From contig CM075777.1 in assembly GCA_037974665.1 (NCBI GenBank), positions 9,633,001-9,697,000 on the forward strand: DNA of 64,000 bases, read 5' to 3'. Position 1 is the stretch's first letter, and each line of letters opens with the position of its first letter. Position numbers and translations under genes: made by a program. Below are positions 11,902 through 24,325 of the stretch, piece by piece. The notes beneath the pieces are model-generated. The model made no database searches. It had not been told where the DNA came from and saw only the letters and a list, made by a program, of their open reading frames with translations. Origin of the DNA: Ehretia macrophylla. Lineage: Eukaryota > Streptophyta > Magnoliopsida > Boraginales > Ehretiaceae.

Positions 11902-13985
11902 ATATCCCCAAACCTAAATCTTGCTTGCCCTCAAGAAAGACTGTCTTTAAACCAGATGTGAAAGTGAAATTTGCAAAGATTTTTACAAGTCAAAACGGAT
12001 GAAACAATCTATCCTATCTTTTTGTCTACATTTTCCAAGTATGAAACATGAGAAATACAATTTACTATCTTAAACCTATTCAGCAGTTGATGACAAACAT
12101 GATAAGAGAACCTTGTACATAGTTTTCTTTTAAAAAAGGTACTCTTATTGGAAATCGACTATTGATTGCTTCGAAGTACATATTTAGAAGTAAACTAAGC
12201 AGATTAAGTTTATGCACATTCTTAACTTTCAAGTTATGCAAACAGATTGGACCTTGATATTCTCACCTACATTTGGAATCAAACTCTTGATCATGCCTTA
12301 ACCCTTTCACATTTGCCAGAAATATAAAAGTACAACTAACAATATCTCTATATAGTATTCAGTTTCCTTTGCTTTATGGATATCCCATGTAGTGGGCTTT
12401 AAGGCCAACAATCCCCCGCCATTATGACTAAGGTTTCTAGGTTTCAAAGGGACCCCTACGTATCTTAATTACCAGAGATATCCAGACTCAAAACCTTACA
12501 CTATAGCACATATCCCAAATTACAATGTCTAGGATAGTGGTGCTTAGAGATTTACAACATATTACACCAAAAATTTTATTTAACAATAAAGATATGTACA
12601 ACTCTTTTTTTCTTTTTCCATTTTTTTTATTGTTTTCTTTCTTTTTCTCTTTTTCTTCTTCTTTTTTATTTTTTATTTTTTATTATTTATTTTTTTATAG
12701 AGTGTACATACAGACATAGTAACATAACATACTGTACAGACATGACATAAGGGTTCAGGTTTCAATCACAAGAAGTTCTCATAACAAATGGTAATCCTAT
12801 CCTAGTCCTTTCATAATCATATAACTATCAATTGAAGAAAGGAAGAACAACTAGGTTTACTCATGAATATAGTACCCTAAAGTTTCTCTTAAAGAGTTTC
12901 CTCAGAGTTTTTCACAATACATAGCTAACAACACAGGTTCTCAAATCATCTAAATCATCTCCTTTAACAAGTAATGTAGCAAACTACTCTTCTTATGAAC
13001 AAAAATAGTGTATTTCTTGCATATTTTGAAAAAGATTTTCGTGAAATGTACGCACCCCCACACCGAAACTTTGCTTGTCCTCAAGCAAATAGCAATGTAA
13101 GACAATGAGAGTGTAATATGTAAGTAATAACATAATGACAAATGCTACATCTCAAACCTATGATTTGCTTACTCTTCAGCGCATGTTGATCAGGTATAAA
13201 GGGAAATGTAGTAAGGAAAGATATCACCTGATGTGAAGTATTTCTATGTTGATGTCAAAGCTTTTCTACTAACTTTTGCCAAAACATGTATCATTCTGCA
13301 ATTAAAGATTAGTAGACAAAGTATTTTACAGATTATCATCAACACAACAACAATAATAGTTAATCTATACAAAATAGTATAAGGGAGGGGGCTCAAAAAG
13401 AATTACAGTCAAGGAATAAAACTAAGACATAAAGCAAATAAATAAACTACCCCGACCATTTAAACTCTTTTATGGGGTTCTAGAGTTGTTACTCCTACAA
13501 AGACTAACTCTTCCAGTGGTTTCTGTGCTCACGACATCTAGTGTTTTCCTTTGGCCACTTAAGGCCAAAGCTAGTTCTACAGGGTCAAGGTTTATTACAG
13601 TGGGGTTTTACATCACAGACGTTACGTCTGGTGTATGCTCACACTCCTAACTACCTTATCAAGTAATACCCAATAGACCCAAACTACATTAAGCTGGTAG
13701 AGTAGCTCACACTATAAGACAGAGTTACACAATTAAGCTAACCGCACACAGAAACGTATAGTGACCACTAGTATACTAACATTGGTACCTCTATGAATGT
13801 TCCTCAAGGCTAAAATCCAAACTACCTAAAGCTAGAGAAAGATTCAAAGAGTACATGTAAATGACAGAAATTAAACAAATATTTACACAAAAGAGTACTA
13901 AGTTGCCTCTTAGTAGCGCTAAGTTTAACGTCTTCAGCCAGATGGTTGTACTGAGTTTAATGCCATCAGCTAGGCATATATTGTT
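11902..13985 (-). other. Athila 3' untranslated region with two polypurine-tract modules
   Basis: No gene is visible between integrase and the 3' LTR. A GGTTTGGGGATAT tract borders the LTR (11902-11915). A near copy of this tract, with its CTTGAGG-CAAGCAA neighbour, lies at 13050-13092. A plus-strand pyrimidine run covers 12600-12700. In complete Athila elements this interval can hold an env-like frame; I cannot see one. Confidence 0.6.
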
Positions 13986-14984
13986 TTATGGAAGGTATTC
14001 AGGGTCCAGAAGTTCAACGGATTCAACTTCATGAGGGACCACCTTAGGATCGAAAGCATGCTTCAATCTTTGTCCATTGACTGTAAGAACACGCCCATTT
14101 GTGGGATGTTTAATCAAGATAACTCCGGAAGGATATGTTTTAAGCACTTCATAAGGACCATCCCACTTTGTTCTCAATTTGCCTGGGAAGAACTTTAGCC
14201 TAGAATTAAACAACCATACTTTATCAGAAGGAGAGAAGGTTTTCCTTAAAATAGACCTATCATGAATCCTTTTCATTCTCTCTTTGTAGAGTTTGGCATT
14301 CTCATAAGCTTCAAAGCGAAGCTCTTCCAATTTATTCAATGCCAACTTTCTACCTTCAGCTGCCTGTTGCAAGTCAAAGTTTAGGGCCTTAATAGCCCAA
14401 TAGGCTTTACGTTCTAGTTCAACAGGGAGATGACAAGCTTTTCCGTATACCAATCTATACAGGGACATACCGATGGGAGTTTTGAAAGCAGTACGGTAGG
14501 CCCATAATGCATCGTGCAGACAACTTGACCAATCTTTGCGCAGGCTTAACCATTTTCTGAAGAATTGACTTGATTTCCCTATTCGACACCTCCACTTGAC
14601 CATTTGTTTGTGGGTGGTAAAGCGTTGCTATCTTGTGGTAGACTGAGTATTTTTTTAAAAGGGCTTCTAGTGTCATGTGATGGAAATACTGTCATTCGTC
14701 ACTTATAAGTACACGTGGTACCCCGAATCGAGAAAAGATATTCTCTTTAATGAACTTGACCACGACTTTGTGGTCATTAGTTCGAGTTGCCACTGCTTCT
14801 ACCCACTTGGACACGTAGTCCACACCAATAAGAATATAAGTATAACATGAGGAATGAGGAAGGGACCCATGAAGTCAATACCCCACACATCGAATATTTC
14901 ACATATAAGAATAGGTGTGAGAGGCATCATGTCCCTTTTTGAAATGGAGCCAGCTTGTTGACATTGTGGGCAATTTTTACACAC
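13986..14984 (-). pseudogene. Athila integrase region (fossil)
   Basis: The stretch shows the zinc-finger part CPQCQQAGSISKRD, the core motif WGIDFMGPF, then [17 protein letters not shown] and a C-terminal part with WDGPYEV and a final HAFDPKVV. These are typical of Ty3/gypsy Athila integrases, which insert the DNA copy. It is part of the 10100-21683 element and broken. Confidence 0.9.
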
Positions 14985-15188
14985 TCGCTGGGTATCCTTG
15001 AAAAGAGTGGGCCAGAAGAACCCACATTGAAGGACTTTGAAAACTGTCCATTTTCCTCCAAAATGTCCACCACATGCTTCAGAGTGGCAGAGTTAGAGAA
15101 TGCTATCAGTTTTGTCCTCAAGAATACATCTCCTAATGACTTGATTGGCACAAATCTTGAAAAGATAGGGATCTTCCCAGATAAAGTA

Positions 15189-16531
15189 CTAAACATGTAC
15201 AATGAATCGTTCCCTTTCACGTTTACCCCAGTGAGTTGAAAGCTCTTGGGTAGCCAGATAGTTGACATAGTGGGCATACCACGGGGTCTTATGTGAGACA
15301 GCAAAAAGTTGTTCGTCAGGGAACGTATCTTTGAAAGACAGAGTATCAATCGGAGAATCACGTACCAAACGTGATAGATGATCGGCAACAAAGTTTTCGC
15401 TTCTTTTCTTGTCCTTGATCTCAAGGTCGAACTCTTGTAGGAGTAATTGCCAACGGATTAGACGGGGCTTTGTATCTTTTTTGGTCAGTAAATACCACAA
15501 AGCCGCGTGGTCCGTGTAGACTAGTACTTTGGATCCTAGGATGTAAGATCTGAACTTATCCAAAGAGAAGACTACAACTAGCAATTCATTTTCAGTAGTT
15601 GTGTAGTTCTTTTGAGCTTTGACTAATATTTTGCTAGCATAATATATCACAATAGGCAGCTTGTCCTTACACTAGCCCAATACAGCTCCCACTGCATAAT
15701 CTGATGCATCACACATTATCTCAAATGGGAGACTGGAGTCAAGAGGTTGGATGATAAGAGCAGAGGATAGCAAGGATTTGAGCTTCTCAAAAGCTTCCGA
15801 GCACTTGTCATCAAAGTTGAATTCGGTATCATGTGCTAGGAGTCTAGAGAGAGGTCGGGCTATATGGCTGAAGTCCTTGATAAAACGCAGATAGAAACCA
15901 ACGTGACCAAGGAATATCGGATGTCACGCACCGTCTTGGGTACGGGTAGCTTTTCTATTAGCTCAACTTTGGCTGGGTCCACATGGATTCCATACTGTGT
16001 AACAACATGACCCAAAACTATACCTTGTCTAACCATGAAGTGGCTATTTTCCCAACTTAAAACCAGGTTCATTTCAACACATCGGTCAAGCACTTGTGAA
16101 AGATGTGTAAATCACTCGTCGAAGGTAGCTCTGAATACTGAGAAGTCATATATGAAGACTTCTAGGAACTTTTCGATCATGTCTGAGAAGAGAGCCATCA
16201 CACATCTTTGAAACGTCGCAGGGGCGTTGCAAAGACCGAAAGGCATACGCCTAAAAGCAAAGGTCCTTATGAATGTAGTATTTTCCTGATCCTCAGGAAA
16301 GACTAAGATTTGATTGTATCCCGAATACCCGTCCAAAAAGCAGTAGTAGCCTTGTCCGGCTACTCTATCTAAGACTTGGTCAAGGAAGGGTAAAGGGAAG
16401 TGGTCATTCCTTGTCTTGGAGTTGAGCTTCTTGTAATCAATGCATACACGCCACCCAGTAGTGGTTCGTGTAGAGATCGGCTCACCCTTGTCATTTGAGA
16501 CCACTGTAATCCCAGATTTCTTCGGTACCAC
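15189..16531 (-). pseudogene. Athila reverse transcriptase and RNase H region (fossil)
   Basis: Motifs include WRVCIDYKKLN, FLDGYSGYNQI, FRRMPFGLCNAPATFQ and, in the polymerase active-site block, the form FIYDFSVF at the usual YxDD place. Further on come [11 protein letters not shown] and ADHLSRLV of RNase H. These define Ty3/gypsy polymerase of the Athila/Tat branch. It is fossil and broken. Confidence 0.9.
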
Positions 16532-16744
16532 TTGTACCGGACTTACCCAAGGACTGTCAGAAATAGGGTATATAATACCCGCATCAAGTAACTTGATGAT
16601 CTCCTTGTGGACGACATCACCAATCTTAGGGTTTAGTCTTCTCTAAAATTCTCAAGAAGGAGTAACTCATTCCTCAAGATGCATTCGGTGCATACACACA
16701 GAGGGATCAATTCATTTCAAGTCTGAAATTGTCCAACCTATCGC

Positions 16745-17389
16745 CTATTTATGCGTACTAAGGATCTCTAAAAGTTTGTCTTCATGCTCAGGAGTCAAAT
16801 CTAAGGCAATAATGACAAGCAGGGTCTCATCGGGTCCTAAGTAGTCATACTTAAGATTTTGGGGCAAGGTTTTGAGTTCCAATGCTTGTGGAGACTCAAT
16901 TGTGGAACAATCAGGGACTTCAGGGAAAAGATTTGTTACTTGATCGTCCTTATCTGGATTAACAACAACGGAAGCAGAGGCGACCAATTCAGGCAAAATG
17001 TCGCATTCAAACAATAGCCGTTCAAGTTCGACTATCTCATAATTAGGAGTTAAGAGTGATTGGGCAAACTCATCTATGCATGAGTCAATGATATCAACAT
17101 GGACGCATTCTTCTTCCTCATCTCGGTCTAACTTGTTGGCTGCATCAACAACCCTTAACTTCGTTCTCATGTTCCCAAATGTCAATTCTATCATTCCCGT
17201 CCTACAGTAAATAATAGCATCAGCTGTTGCTAGGAAAGGTCTGCCTAATAAGACAGGAGTGATATTCTTGTTATCAGGGCCTAAGTCCATATCTAATACA
17301 ATGAAATCTACTGGGAACATAAATTCTCCTACTCTGACTAGGACATCCTCTACAATATCTCGAGGTCTCCGCTCGGATCTATCTACCAA
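16745..17389 (-). pseudogene. Athila protease region (fossil)
   Basis: The stretch carries the aspartic-protease neighbourhood typical of Athila: GEFMFPVDFIVLDM, then PVLLGRPFLATADAII and IELTFGNM. It lies between gag and reverse transcriptase as expected. It is part of the 10100-21683 element. Confidence 0.85.
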
Positions 17390-18013
17390 CTAGAGGGTTA
17401 CATTTGTTGGTATCAATTCTCCAAGACCTAGACTTTGGTAAACTGTGTGTGGGATGAGGTTAACACTAGATCCTAAGTCTAGTAAGACGTTTCTACCCGT
17501 TGTTATTGATTAAACATGGAATGGTTAAAGCTGCTGGGTCATTGCACTTCTGAGGCAACCCTCTAGTGCAGATGCTATTAACCTTTTCAGTAAGATGGAC
17601 TTTCTTAGGAATAGAATTGGTCTGCCTCTTTTTCACACACAAATCCTTCAGAAATTTGGCATAGGCAGGGATTTGTTGGATTACCTCTATTAAAGGCAAA
17701 TTGATCTTAATATCTTTTAGGTGCTCTAAGACCTTGAGTTGGTTAGGATTAACACTAGGCTTTGGTTGGGACAGAGCTGTTAGGAAAGGTGCTTTGATGA
17801 AGGTTCAACTAAAGGCTCTACCGTTGGGTTTTCATTCTTACGGGAGTCATCAACATTATTGCTTAAAACCTCGATCTCAGGTTCCTCTATCTCCTGAGGA
17901 ACATCCCTATTTTTCTTTCTAACCTCCTTGTCTATCACTTTCCCACTCCTAAGGGTAGTTACGGCCTTAGCCTGTTCGTGGGCGGTCTCAGTTTGGACAT
18001 TACTACATTGTCC

Positions 18014-19327
18014 TCATGGATTTTCCATGGTCTGAGATGGAAGCTTACCTTCATCTCTCCTGTTTAAAGTATGGGCCATCAGTCCAATTTGTCCCTCAAG
18101 TTTAGCAATAGACTGTTGCTGAACTTGGACCAATTGTAGGAGTTTATCAAACTTGTCATCAGATGATGACTGTGTAGGAGGAAGAGCGGGGAAGTTGTTC
18201 TGCTGTGTTCGGAACGGCTCTTTCTGAACTTGGTACAAACTAGGAGAGTCAGAGTTTTGTGGCCTTTGATATGACTATTGAGGGAAACGAGGCTTAAAGT
18301 TTCCTTGTTGTTTTTGATATTGTTGTTGAGGAAACTGAGTCTCACGATTCCCTTGTCGCCACGAAAATGTGGGTTTGTCTCGCCAACCAAGATTATACGT
18401 GTTTGAATATGGATTGTAATTCTTTGTATATCCTTGAGTGGCGAAGACTTGTTCTTGTATGAATTCAAGAAATTGTGAATTGATTGGATAGTCTAAAGTA
18501 GAGTGATCTACTGCAGAACATACAACACAAATTTCCGTGATTTAAGGAACTTGTTGTGAAGAAGTAAACCCTAGAGATATGAATTTTTCTAATTGAAGTG
18601 CTAGGGAATCTACTTTGTCAGTCAATTGGGTATTGGAGTTAGAGTTCACCTCGAACAATGCCCTCTTTTGGGGGTTATGGGTGCTTCTAGTTTATCTATC
18701 TATAGCAGTGTTCTAAAGAGAATCTTCAGCTATATTCTCAATTATACTCCAAGCTTCGTTTGCTGTAAGGTTATAAAAACCTCCATTACTTATTGTATTT
18801 ACCATCATTTTCTACTGGGGTATAAGACCTTTAAAGAAATAATACAAGAGTTCGTGACGGGCAAACATATGGTGAGGACACTGATTCCTAAGATCTATAA
18901 ATCTCTCCCATGCTTCATGAAATGGTTTTAAGTCCGATTGAAAAAATGACATGATGTCTGTTCTTGGAGTACTGATTCTGGCCATTGGGAAGAACCTATG
19001 TAAGAATTTCCGAACAAGTTCTTCCCAAGATGTAATAACTCCTGCGTCTAAATAATTCAGCCATTGTTTGGCTTTGTCTTTCAAGGAAAACGGAAATAGA
19101 CGTAGTTGAATAATCTCACGGCTCACATTAGGAATGTGAAGCATAGAACATGCTTCCAAGAATTGTATGATATGAGCGTGAGGGCTTTCATTGCTCTTCT
19201 TGTAAAAGGAAGGCAAATTTGAAATTGTCCCTGTCATAAGCTCAAAGTTAACGTTGCCAAGGGCCGGCAGGGCTATGGCAAATTCAGGGTTATAATCGCC
19301 CGGAGAGAAATGTTGACAAAGAGTCAT
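18014..19327 (-). pseudogene. Athila gag region (fossil)
   Basis: The Retrotrans_gag signature of Athila is clear: FLEACSMLHIPNV, RLFPFSLKDKAKQWLN, SWEELVRKFLHRFFP and FHEAWERFIDLRNQCPHH. A glutamine-rich C-terminal part follows. It is the structural protein of the particle in life, and a broken fossil here. Confidence 0.9.
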
Positions 19328-19849
19328 TTGTGGGTCAACGGGTCAATTAACGGGTCGGTTAACAGGTTGAGCTATAGGAAGAAGCGGTATGTTTTGCATA
19401 TTTCCTTCTTGTTCCGCCATCAGGACTTGGACTCTCCTTCACGGAGTTTTCTGGGGTTCGGGATCAAACTGGGCGAGTTCTGGATTTAAGGAACGACGCC
19501 TGTGCATGCAAAAATAAGCTAAAGCTAAGTACAATAAGTAAAGACAGAAAATAAACTAAGTATATTAACTAAATACAAAAAGTAAACTACGTACTGGAAA
19601 TAAATACATAATTTAAACTAAGTACTTTAATTAAAGACATAAATTAAGCTAAGTATATGTACAAGCTATTCTAACAAAGCATAATATAAACAGTTTATGT
19701 GCAAATATTATACAGACAATATACAAATTTATAACCTATGTGCAAAATACTTTACAAGTAGAATTTATACAATTTAACAAATATAGACAACAATTACAAC
19801 ACTTAAAACAAGTTCACAGTTTAATTCAAAAACTAAACTAGACCGTGCT

Positions 19850-19867
19850 TCCCTAACAACGGCGCTA
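19850..19867 (-). other. Primer-binding site of the Athila-like element
   Basis: The minus-strand sequence TAGCGCCGTTGTTAGGGA lies 6 bp inside the 5' LTR. It resembles the TGGCGCCGTTGCCGGGGA site used by Athila elements (tRNA-Asp type in the family). This confirms the minus-strand orientation. Confidence 0.75.
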
Positions 19868-19873
19868 AAAACT

Positions 19874-21683
19874 TGATGCGTTCAAACGATGCGTTATAAT
19901 TAGGTACAAAATGACCAAGTTTTAATAACCCGCAAGTGCACGGATCTTTGCAGTGTAGTGTGCTATGAGTACGGAATCGTACCACAAGGAAGCGCGTTAG
20001 CAAGTTGATGAAGTAGTGTGTGAAAGTATTTAAAGCGGTAAGTGACAGTTTATACAGGGTGTTTGATTATACTACAACTAAATTAAACTAACTAAATATG
20101 AATACGAGGGGTAACGATCTAGGGGTCGAATATGTGAATGAGGCAATTAATCTAGACTCGGTATTCAAGATTATCTGATTTTATGCAGGGGTTAAGCTAC
20201 AAGCATGTAATTTAGTCAATTAACTTAGCTTATTAAAATCCCGATTACTAACTCTGATATAGGTGTTGTGCCATCTACGAACATTGGAGCCATAGTATGG
20301 AATTGTCCTTGCAACCTGGTATAAAAAGGTATGTTTCGACTAAGCAATCAACTTCTCCTTATTGGTCTAGAAACTATGGTCTACTTAAAAACATAACCTA
20401 TAGTTCATGAAATCTAAGGTTGTCAAGCTATTTTTGATTCACTATTAAAGCATGGATACATGGCACGAAAGTAAAACAATTATAACATCTACTTAAAAGC
20501 ATTACGTTATGAAAGACAATATTTAATAGTAAAGCAATCATACATCTACTAAAAAGCATTATGTATGAAGACATTACTGAATTAAAACAAGCCATATATT
20601 GCATTTAAGACGTATAATCCAAATCCAAGACCGTATATTAAAAGACTAACATTTACAATATTCTCCCCTAGATATCAATCTACTAAGACATAATTGAATA
20701 CGAATTCTGTAAATAAAAGAGAGTCAAGAAAGGCTCCCCCGAATTGACAAACGTGTATTTCTGATCCCGAAAATTTGAGCAGAGGTCCAAACTCAAAGTA
20801 GCTATTCGGGCGGAGCTAATTTTCCCCGAATAAAAACTACTGGGGATGCGTTTCCTCTGAATAAGAACTTTCCTATTAAAAGCTATTCGGGCAAAACCTC
20901 CCCCGGATAATAACTACTTGGGTCGAACTTCCCCCTAATAGTAGCTATTCGGGCAAAATTTCTCATAATAAGAACTACAGGTGGGATTTCCCCATATCCT
21001 ACTAACTAAATACAACTACAACTAAATCTAACTAGAATTAACTCGAAAATTGATTAAAAATAACCAAAATCCAAAAAAAATTTAACAAATTTGGAGGGAG
21101 AGGGGGCTATTTATAGACAAAATTTCAGAGGGACGCTCGAGCACCCAGTAGGTGGGTTTGAGTGCCCTTCTGTGCGGTCCGTTGATTTCGCGATGCGTGG
21201 CGGCTTCCAGAAAGTCCCTGAGGGCCAATGAGGGGCACGCGAGCACCCTTCTGCTCCATCGTGAATCTTCGCCACGTGTTTTCTTCTAGAAGATGGTATA
21301 TTTTTGTAGGGCGCTTGAGCGCCTAAGAGGGCGCGCTCGAGTGCCATTTTGCTGACTTTTTGGGCTTGAATTTCTAATTTTGACTGAGCTTTGACCAAGC
21401 GTTGACCGAGGTATTTTCGGGCTATTTTCAACGTTCTAAGTCTGATTATGCGCTAATTTCGGCTAAATTCTGTTTCTATCGCTTCATTCTTCTACCGGTT
21501 CTTGTGCTCTCCTCATTCTCCACTTCTTGACTTACATTTTGGATCGTTTTGATTCTGAACATTCACTTCCCGATATTCTCCTACATTGCATCAATAGTAT
21601 CAAAATGTTGCAATTATCCCTAAGTTAAGATGCAAATGTAGTACAAATACCAAGATTTGAGTGCTGCAAATATAGTCACATCA
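19874..21683 (-). repeat. 5' LTR of the Athila-like element
   Basis: This is a direct repeat of 10100-11901. TATA box CTATAAATAG lies on the minus strand at 21107-21116. The GC-rich palindromes of the partner LTR recur here in more decayed form (21123-21345), with changes of the CpG-to-TpG type. Confidence 0.9.
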
Positions 21684-21716
21684 ATAACCATCTTTAGTGA
21701 ATTTTACATACAAACC

Positions 21717-22097
21717 CTAATCACACAATTGACTAATACTTATAAGATTAGCTTTTAAGCCATCCACATGCAGTACATTCTTGAGCCTTGGAAACCCTTC
21801 AATGTCCAGTGTTCCTATTCCAAGTACTTTTCCTTTAACACCATCTCCAAAAGTAACTTGACCTTCATCACACTCCTTGTAAGTGCTCAAAACTTCACGT
21901 ATACCTGTCATGTGTCTGGAACATCCATTATCAAAATGCCAAGAGTTAGCACTACAAGATTGTGTAGAAGTGTAAGCTATAAAACAAGCTAAGTCGAATT
22001 TCTTTACCCACAATCGTCTTACCTTGTGTTGCAACAACACTTGTGATGATCTCTTTTGCTGATTGAGAAACTTACCTTTTTTCAGTATTCTTTGCAA
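21717..22097 (-). pseudogene. Copia protease region (fossil)
   Basis: The stretch includes WHFDNGCSRHMTG, the place of the Copia aspartic protease (usual form WxxDSGCSxHMTG), then VTFGDGVKGKVLGIG and LKANLISISQLCD. It belongs to the 4689-24325 element and borders the Athila-like insertion on its downstream side. Confidence 0.85.
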
Positions 22098-22172
22098 CTT
22101 GAAACAATGAGGTTTGATGTGTCCAGGTGCAAAGCAAAAATGACATATGGGAACAAACCTGTTTTTCCTTTG

Positions 22173-23178
22173 TTACTTTTGCGATGTCGCAGTCTTCGTT
22201 GTAACATCCGTAACTAGAGCATTTTTACTGTCATTCTGTGCAATTGCAACATTATGCTGTAGTTCTGAATCTTTTGAACCTTTGATAAAGACAATTTTTC
22301 CAGAAGATTTTCCTTCACAAAAGCCAAGTCCAGTATGATCACAGCTCGATCTTTCAATGGACAACATGTGATCCAGTTTTTCAGTTCCAGAATTCAACAT
22401 TTTTACATTTCGCTGCATCTGTTTCAATTCATGTTGCAACACCTGCACTTCCATCAATCTTTCTCCAGCCAGGTTTTTCAGTTCAGATTTTTGTTTTTCC
22501 AATTCAAGGATCCTCAACTCCAGTCCTTGGTTGTTCTTGCACACAATTACCCATGTTTCATACATATTTTTGTATGTTTTCATGACTTTTTTGTCACCCA
22601 AATCACCATCACTGTCTGATTCACTTATTTCATTTTTTAATTCAAAGTTCGACTGTTTAAAGCCTTTTCTCCGCTTATCCCACTTTTTTAAAACTCTGTT
22701 GAAGTTCTTGATAAGCAAGGCTAAGGAATCAGAGATTTCAGATTCCTCATCATCCGAAGAGCTTAGCAACTCTTTCCTTTTAACTTCAGCCTTCAATGCA
22801 ATGCATTTTTCTTTCTTCTTTTGCTTAAACTTCATCTAAAAAATTAGCAATGTCGCACAATTTGGCATTGAAATCGGCAATAGTTTCATCCTCTTGCATC
22901 CTCAGTTCTTCGAATCTAGTGGCTAACATCTGCAATTTTGATATTCTAACTGATGTTGTACCATCATATGCTGTTTGTAATATCTCCCAAGCTTCCTTAG
23001 CAGATTCACACATCGAGATTAACTTGAATTGATTCAAGTCAACAGTATTGAATATTGCATTCAGTGCCTTAGAGTTCCAACTTGCCAACAGATCTTCATC
23101 CTTGGTCCATTCCGTTTCAGGTTTAGTTGCAACATTGCCGTGAGCATCTGTTTTGGTAAGAGTTGTCCAGTCAGTCAA
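22173..23178 (-). pseudogene. Copia gag region (fossil)
   Basis: The gag N-terminal part shows ALNAIFNTVDLNQFKLI, CESAKEAWEILQTAYDGT and LATRFEELRMQEDETI, followed by an acidic, serine-rich and coiled-coil-prone C-terminal part (DDEESEISDSLALL; LELEKQKSEL). A large gag with a coiled coil is typical of SIRE-type Copia elements. It is fossil and broken. Confidence 0.88.
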
Positions 23179-23366
23179 ATTTTTTTTCTAAGCCTTCTCA
23201 TCAATTGACTTGATGAATGCCCTCATTCAAGCCTTCCAATATGAGTAATTCATACCATCCAACAGCGGTGGTTTAAAGATTGAGTCTCCATCACGCAAGG
23301 TGTCCATACCTATTCTTGCAAGACAACAACTCAAAACTCCCAAGAAACTGAATTAGTTCGTAACCT

Positions 23367-23380
23367 GCTCTTTGATACTA
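23367..23380 (-). other. tRNA-Met-type primer-binding site of the Copia element
   Basis: The minus-strand sequence TAGTATCAAAGAGC sits 2 bp inside the 5' LTR. It resembles the initiator tRNA-Met site TGGTATCAGAGC used by Copia elements. It fixes the orientation. Confidence 0.65.
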
Positions 23381-23382
23381 CT

Positions 23383-24325
23383 TAATAGAGTTAATGTAGA
23401 TAAAGTATGGACAGGTTTGTGATCAAAATGAAAATTTCTGAAGATTAAATGCAATACCACGGTGTATCAGAATTTTGTTAAATGTGATGTTGCAATATTA
23501 ATTGGAACAAACTTCTTTCACAGTTAACCAATAGTCTGTTAGCTTATTCAGTTAATGCATTGTTCTACTTAATGTTCCAACATAATCAATAACTGTAAAT
23601 CACAGCGGAAATAAAAATGTTGTAACAGAAACAAGAACACCAAGATTTAACGTGGTTCAACCGTGCGGTCTACGTCCACTGGACCTCATTTGGTCCAACA
23701 AACCTATTCATTAAGAAATAAAATCAGTTAAAACATCAATGGACTTACACAAGTAAAGACTTCCTCTTGACCTTTGTTTCCTTGATGATGAACTCCTCAA
23801 TGAACTTCGGTTTGGCGAGCTCTCCTCGACTTGCGATGTTCTCTCCCGAGAACTACACCTTCTTCTCCCGAAGAATGAACAAACGATACAAGAATCTAAA
23901 CATTCAAAGCCTTAAACAAATCGTTCATGACACAATGTTAAAGTCTACAACGTTGTAACACTTAAAACAATCAAGAACTAGAACACAAATCATGTTGCAA
24001 CATGACACGAAACATAACACTCCGAAGGTCTGCACTTCAGATTGTCTGCATCATTTTCTCTCTTCACTCGCATACCGTTCCACGTCATATGCCTCCATAT
24101 AAATACATGTCATGCCTTTGCTTTCAAGAAAAGATCCTTCTCATAAAACCTATTTTCCTTTTTGGCAAAAGGACAATTAATACAGTCACAGGACTTCTTT
24201 GTTTATGGTAAGTTACCATAATAGTTTACCCTACACATTCAAAAGGTAAAAGCACAAAATATGGTAAACACACGTTTTGCAAAACATAGCCAATTAATCT
24301 TCAATCAACATTAATTGCCTCAACA
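23383..24325 (-). repeat. 5' LTR of the SIRE-like Copia element
   Basis: This is a direct repeat of 4689-5633, about 7 % different by eye, mostly transitions. It ends CCTCAACA on the plus strand and is followed by the second TTGTC target duplication (24326-24330). Confidence 0.9.

Larger units (their letters stand above)
10100..21683 (-). mobile_element. Athila-like Ty3/gypsy LTR retrotransposon nested in the Copia element
   Basis: Fossil. LTRs of about 1.8 kb (10100-11901 and 19874-21683) flank gag, protease, reverse transcriptase, RNase H and integrase in gypsy order on the minus strand. The likely target duplication is ACAAC/ATAAC (10095-10099, 21684-21688), one mismatch. The primer site (19850-19867) has the TAGCGCCGTTG form usual in Athila, and a long untranslated 3' region (11902-13985) sits where Athila elements may carry an env-like gene. 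LTRs differ by roughly 8 % by eye. It must postdate the Copia host element. It is broken, with roughly five to ten interruptions. Confidence 0.9.
4689..24325 (-). mobile_element. Copia LTR retrotransposon, SIRE-like, interrupted by an Athila-like element
   Basis: Fossil. Two LTRs (4689-5633 and 23383-24325) flank gag, protease, integrase, reverse transcriptase and RNase H in Copia order on the minus strand. The 5-bp target duplication TTGTC (4684-4688, 24326-24330) sits in the LINE. The large gag with a charged coiled-coil part, the roughly 0.95-kb LTRs and a long 3' region after RNase H containing a GGGGGAG tract suggest the SIRE lineage. An 11.6-kb Athila-like element lies inside (10100-21683). 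The LTRs differ by about 7 % by eye. The element is broken, with perhaps five to ten interruptions. Lineage is less certain than superfamily. Confidence 0.9.

Noticed and set aside
18626-18931. Plus-strand 101-codon frame
   Set aside because: It lies opposite the Athila gag region and is its antisense shadow.
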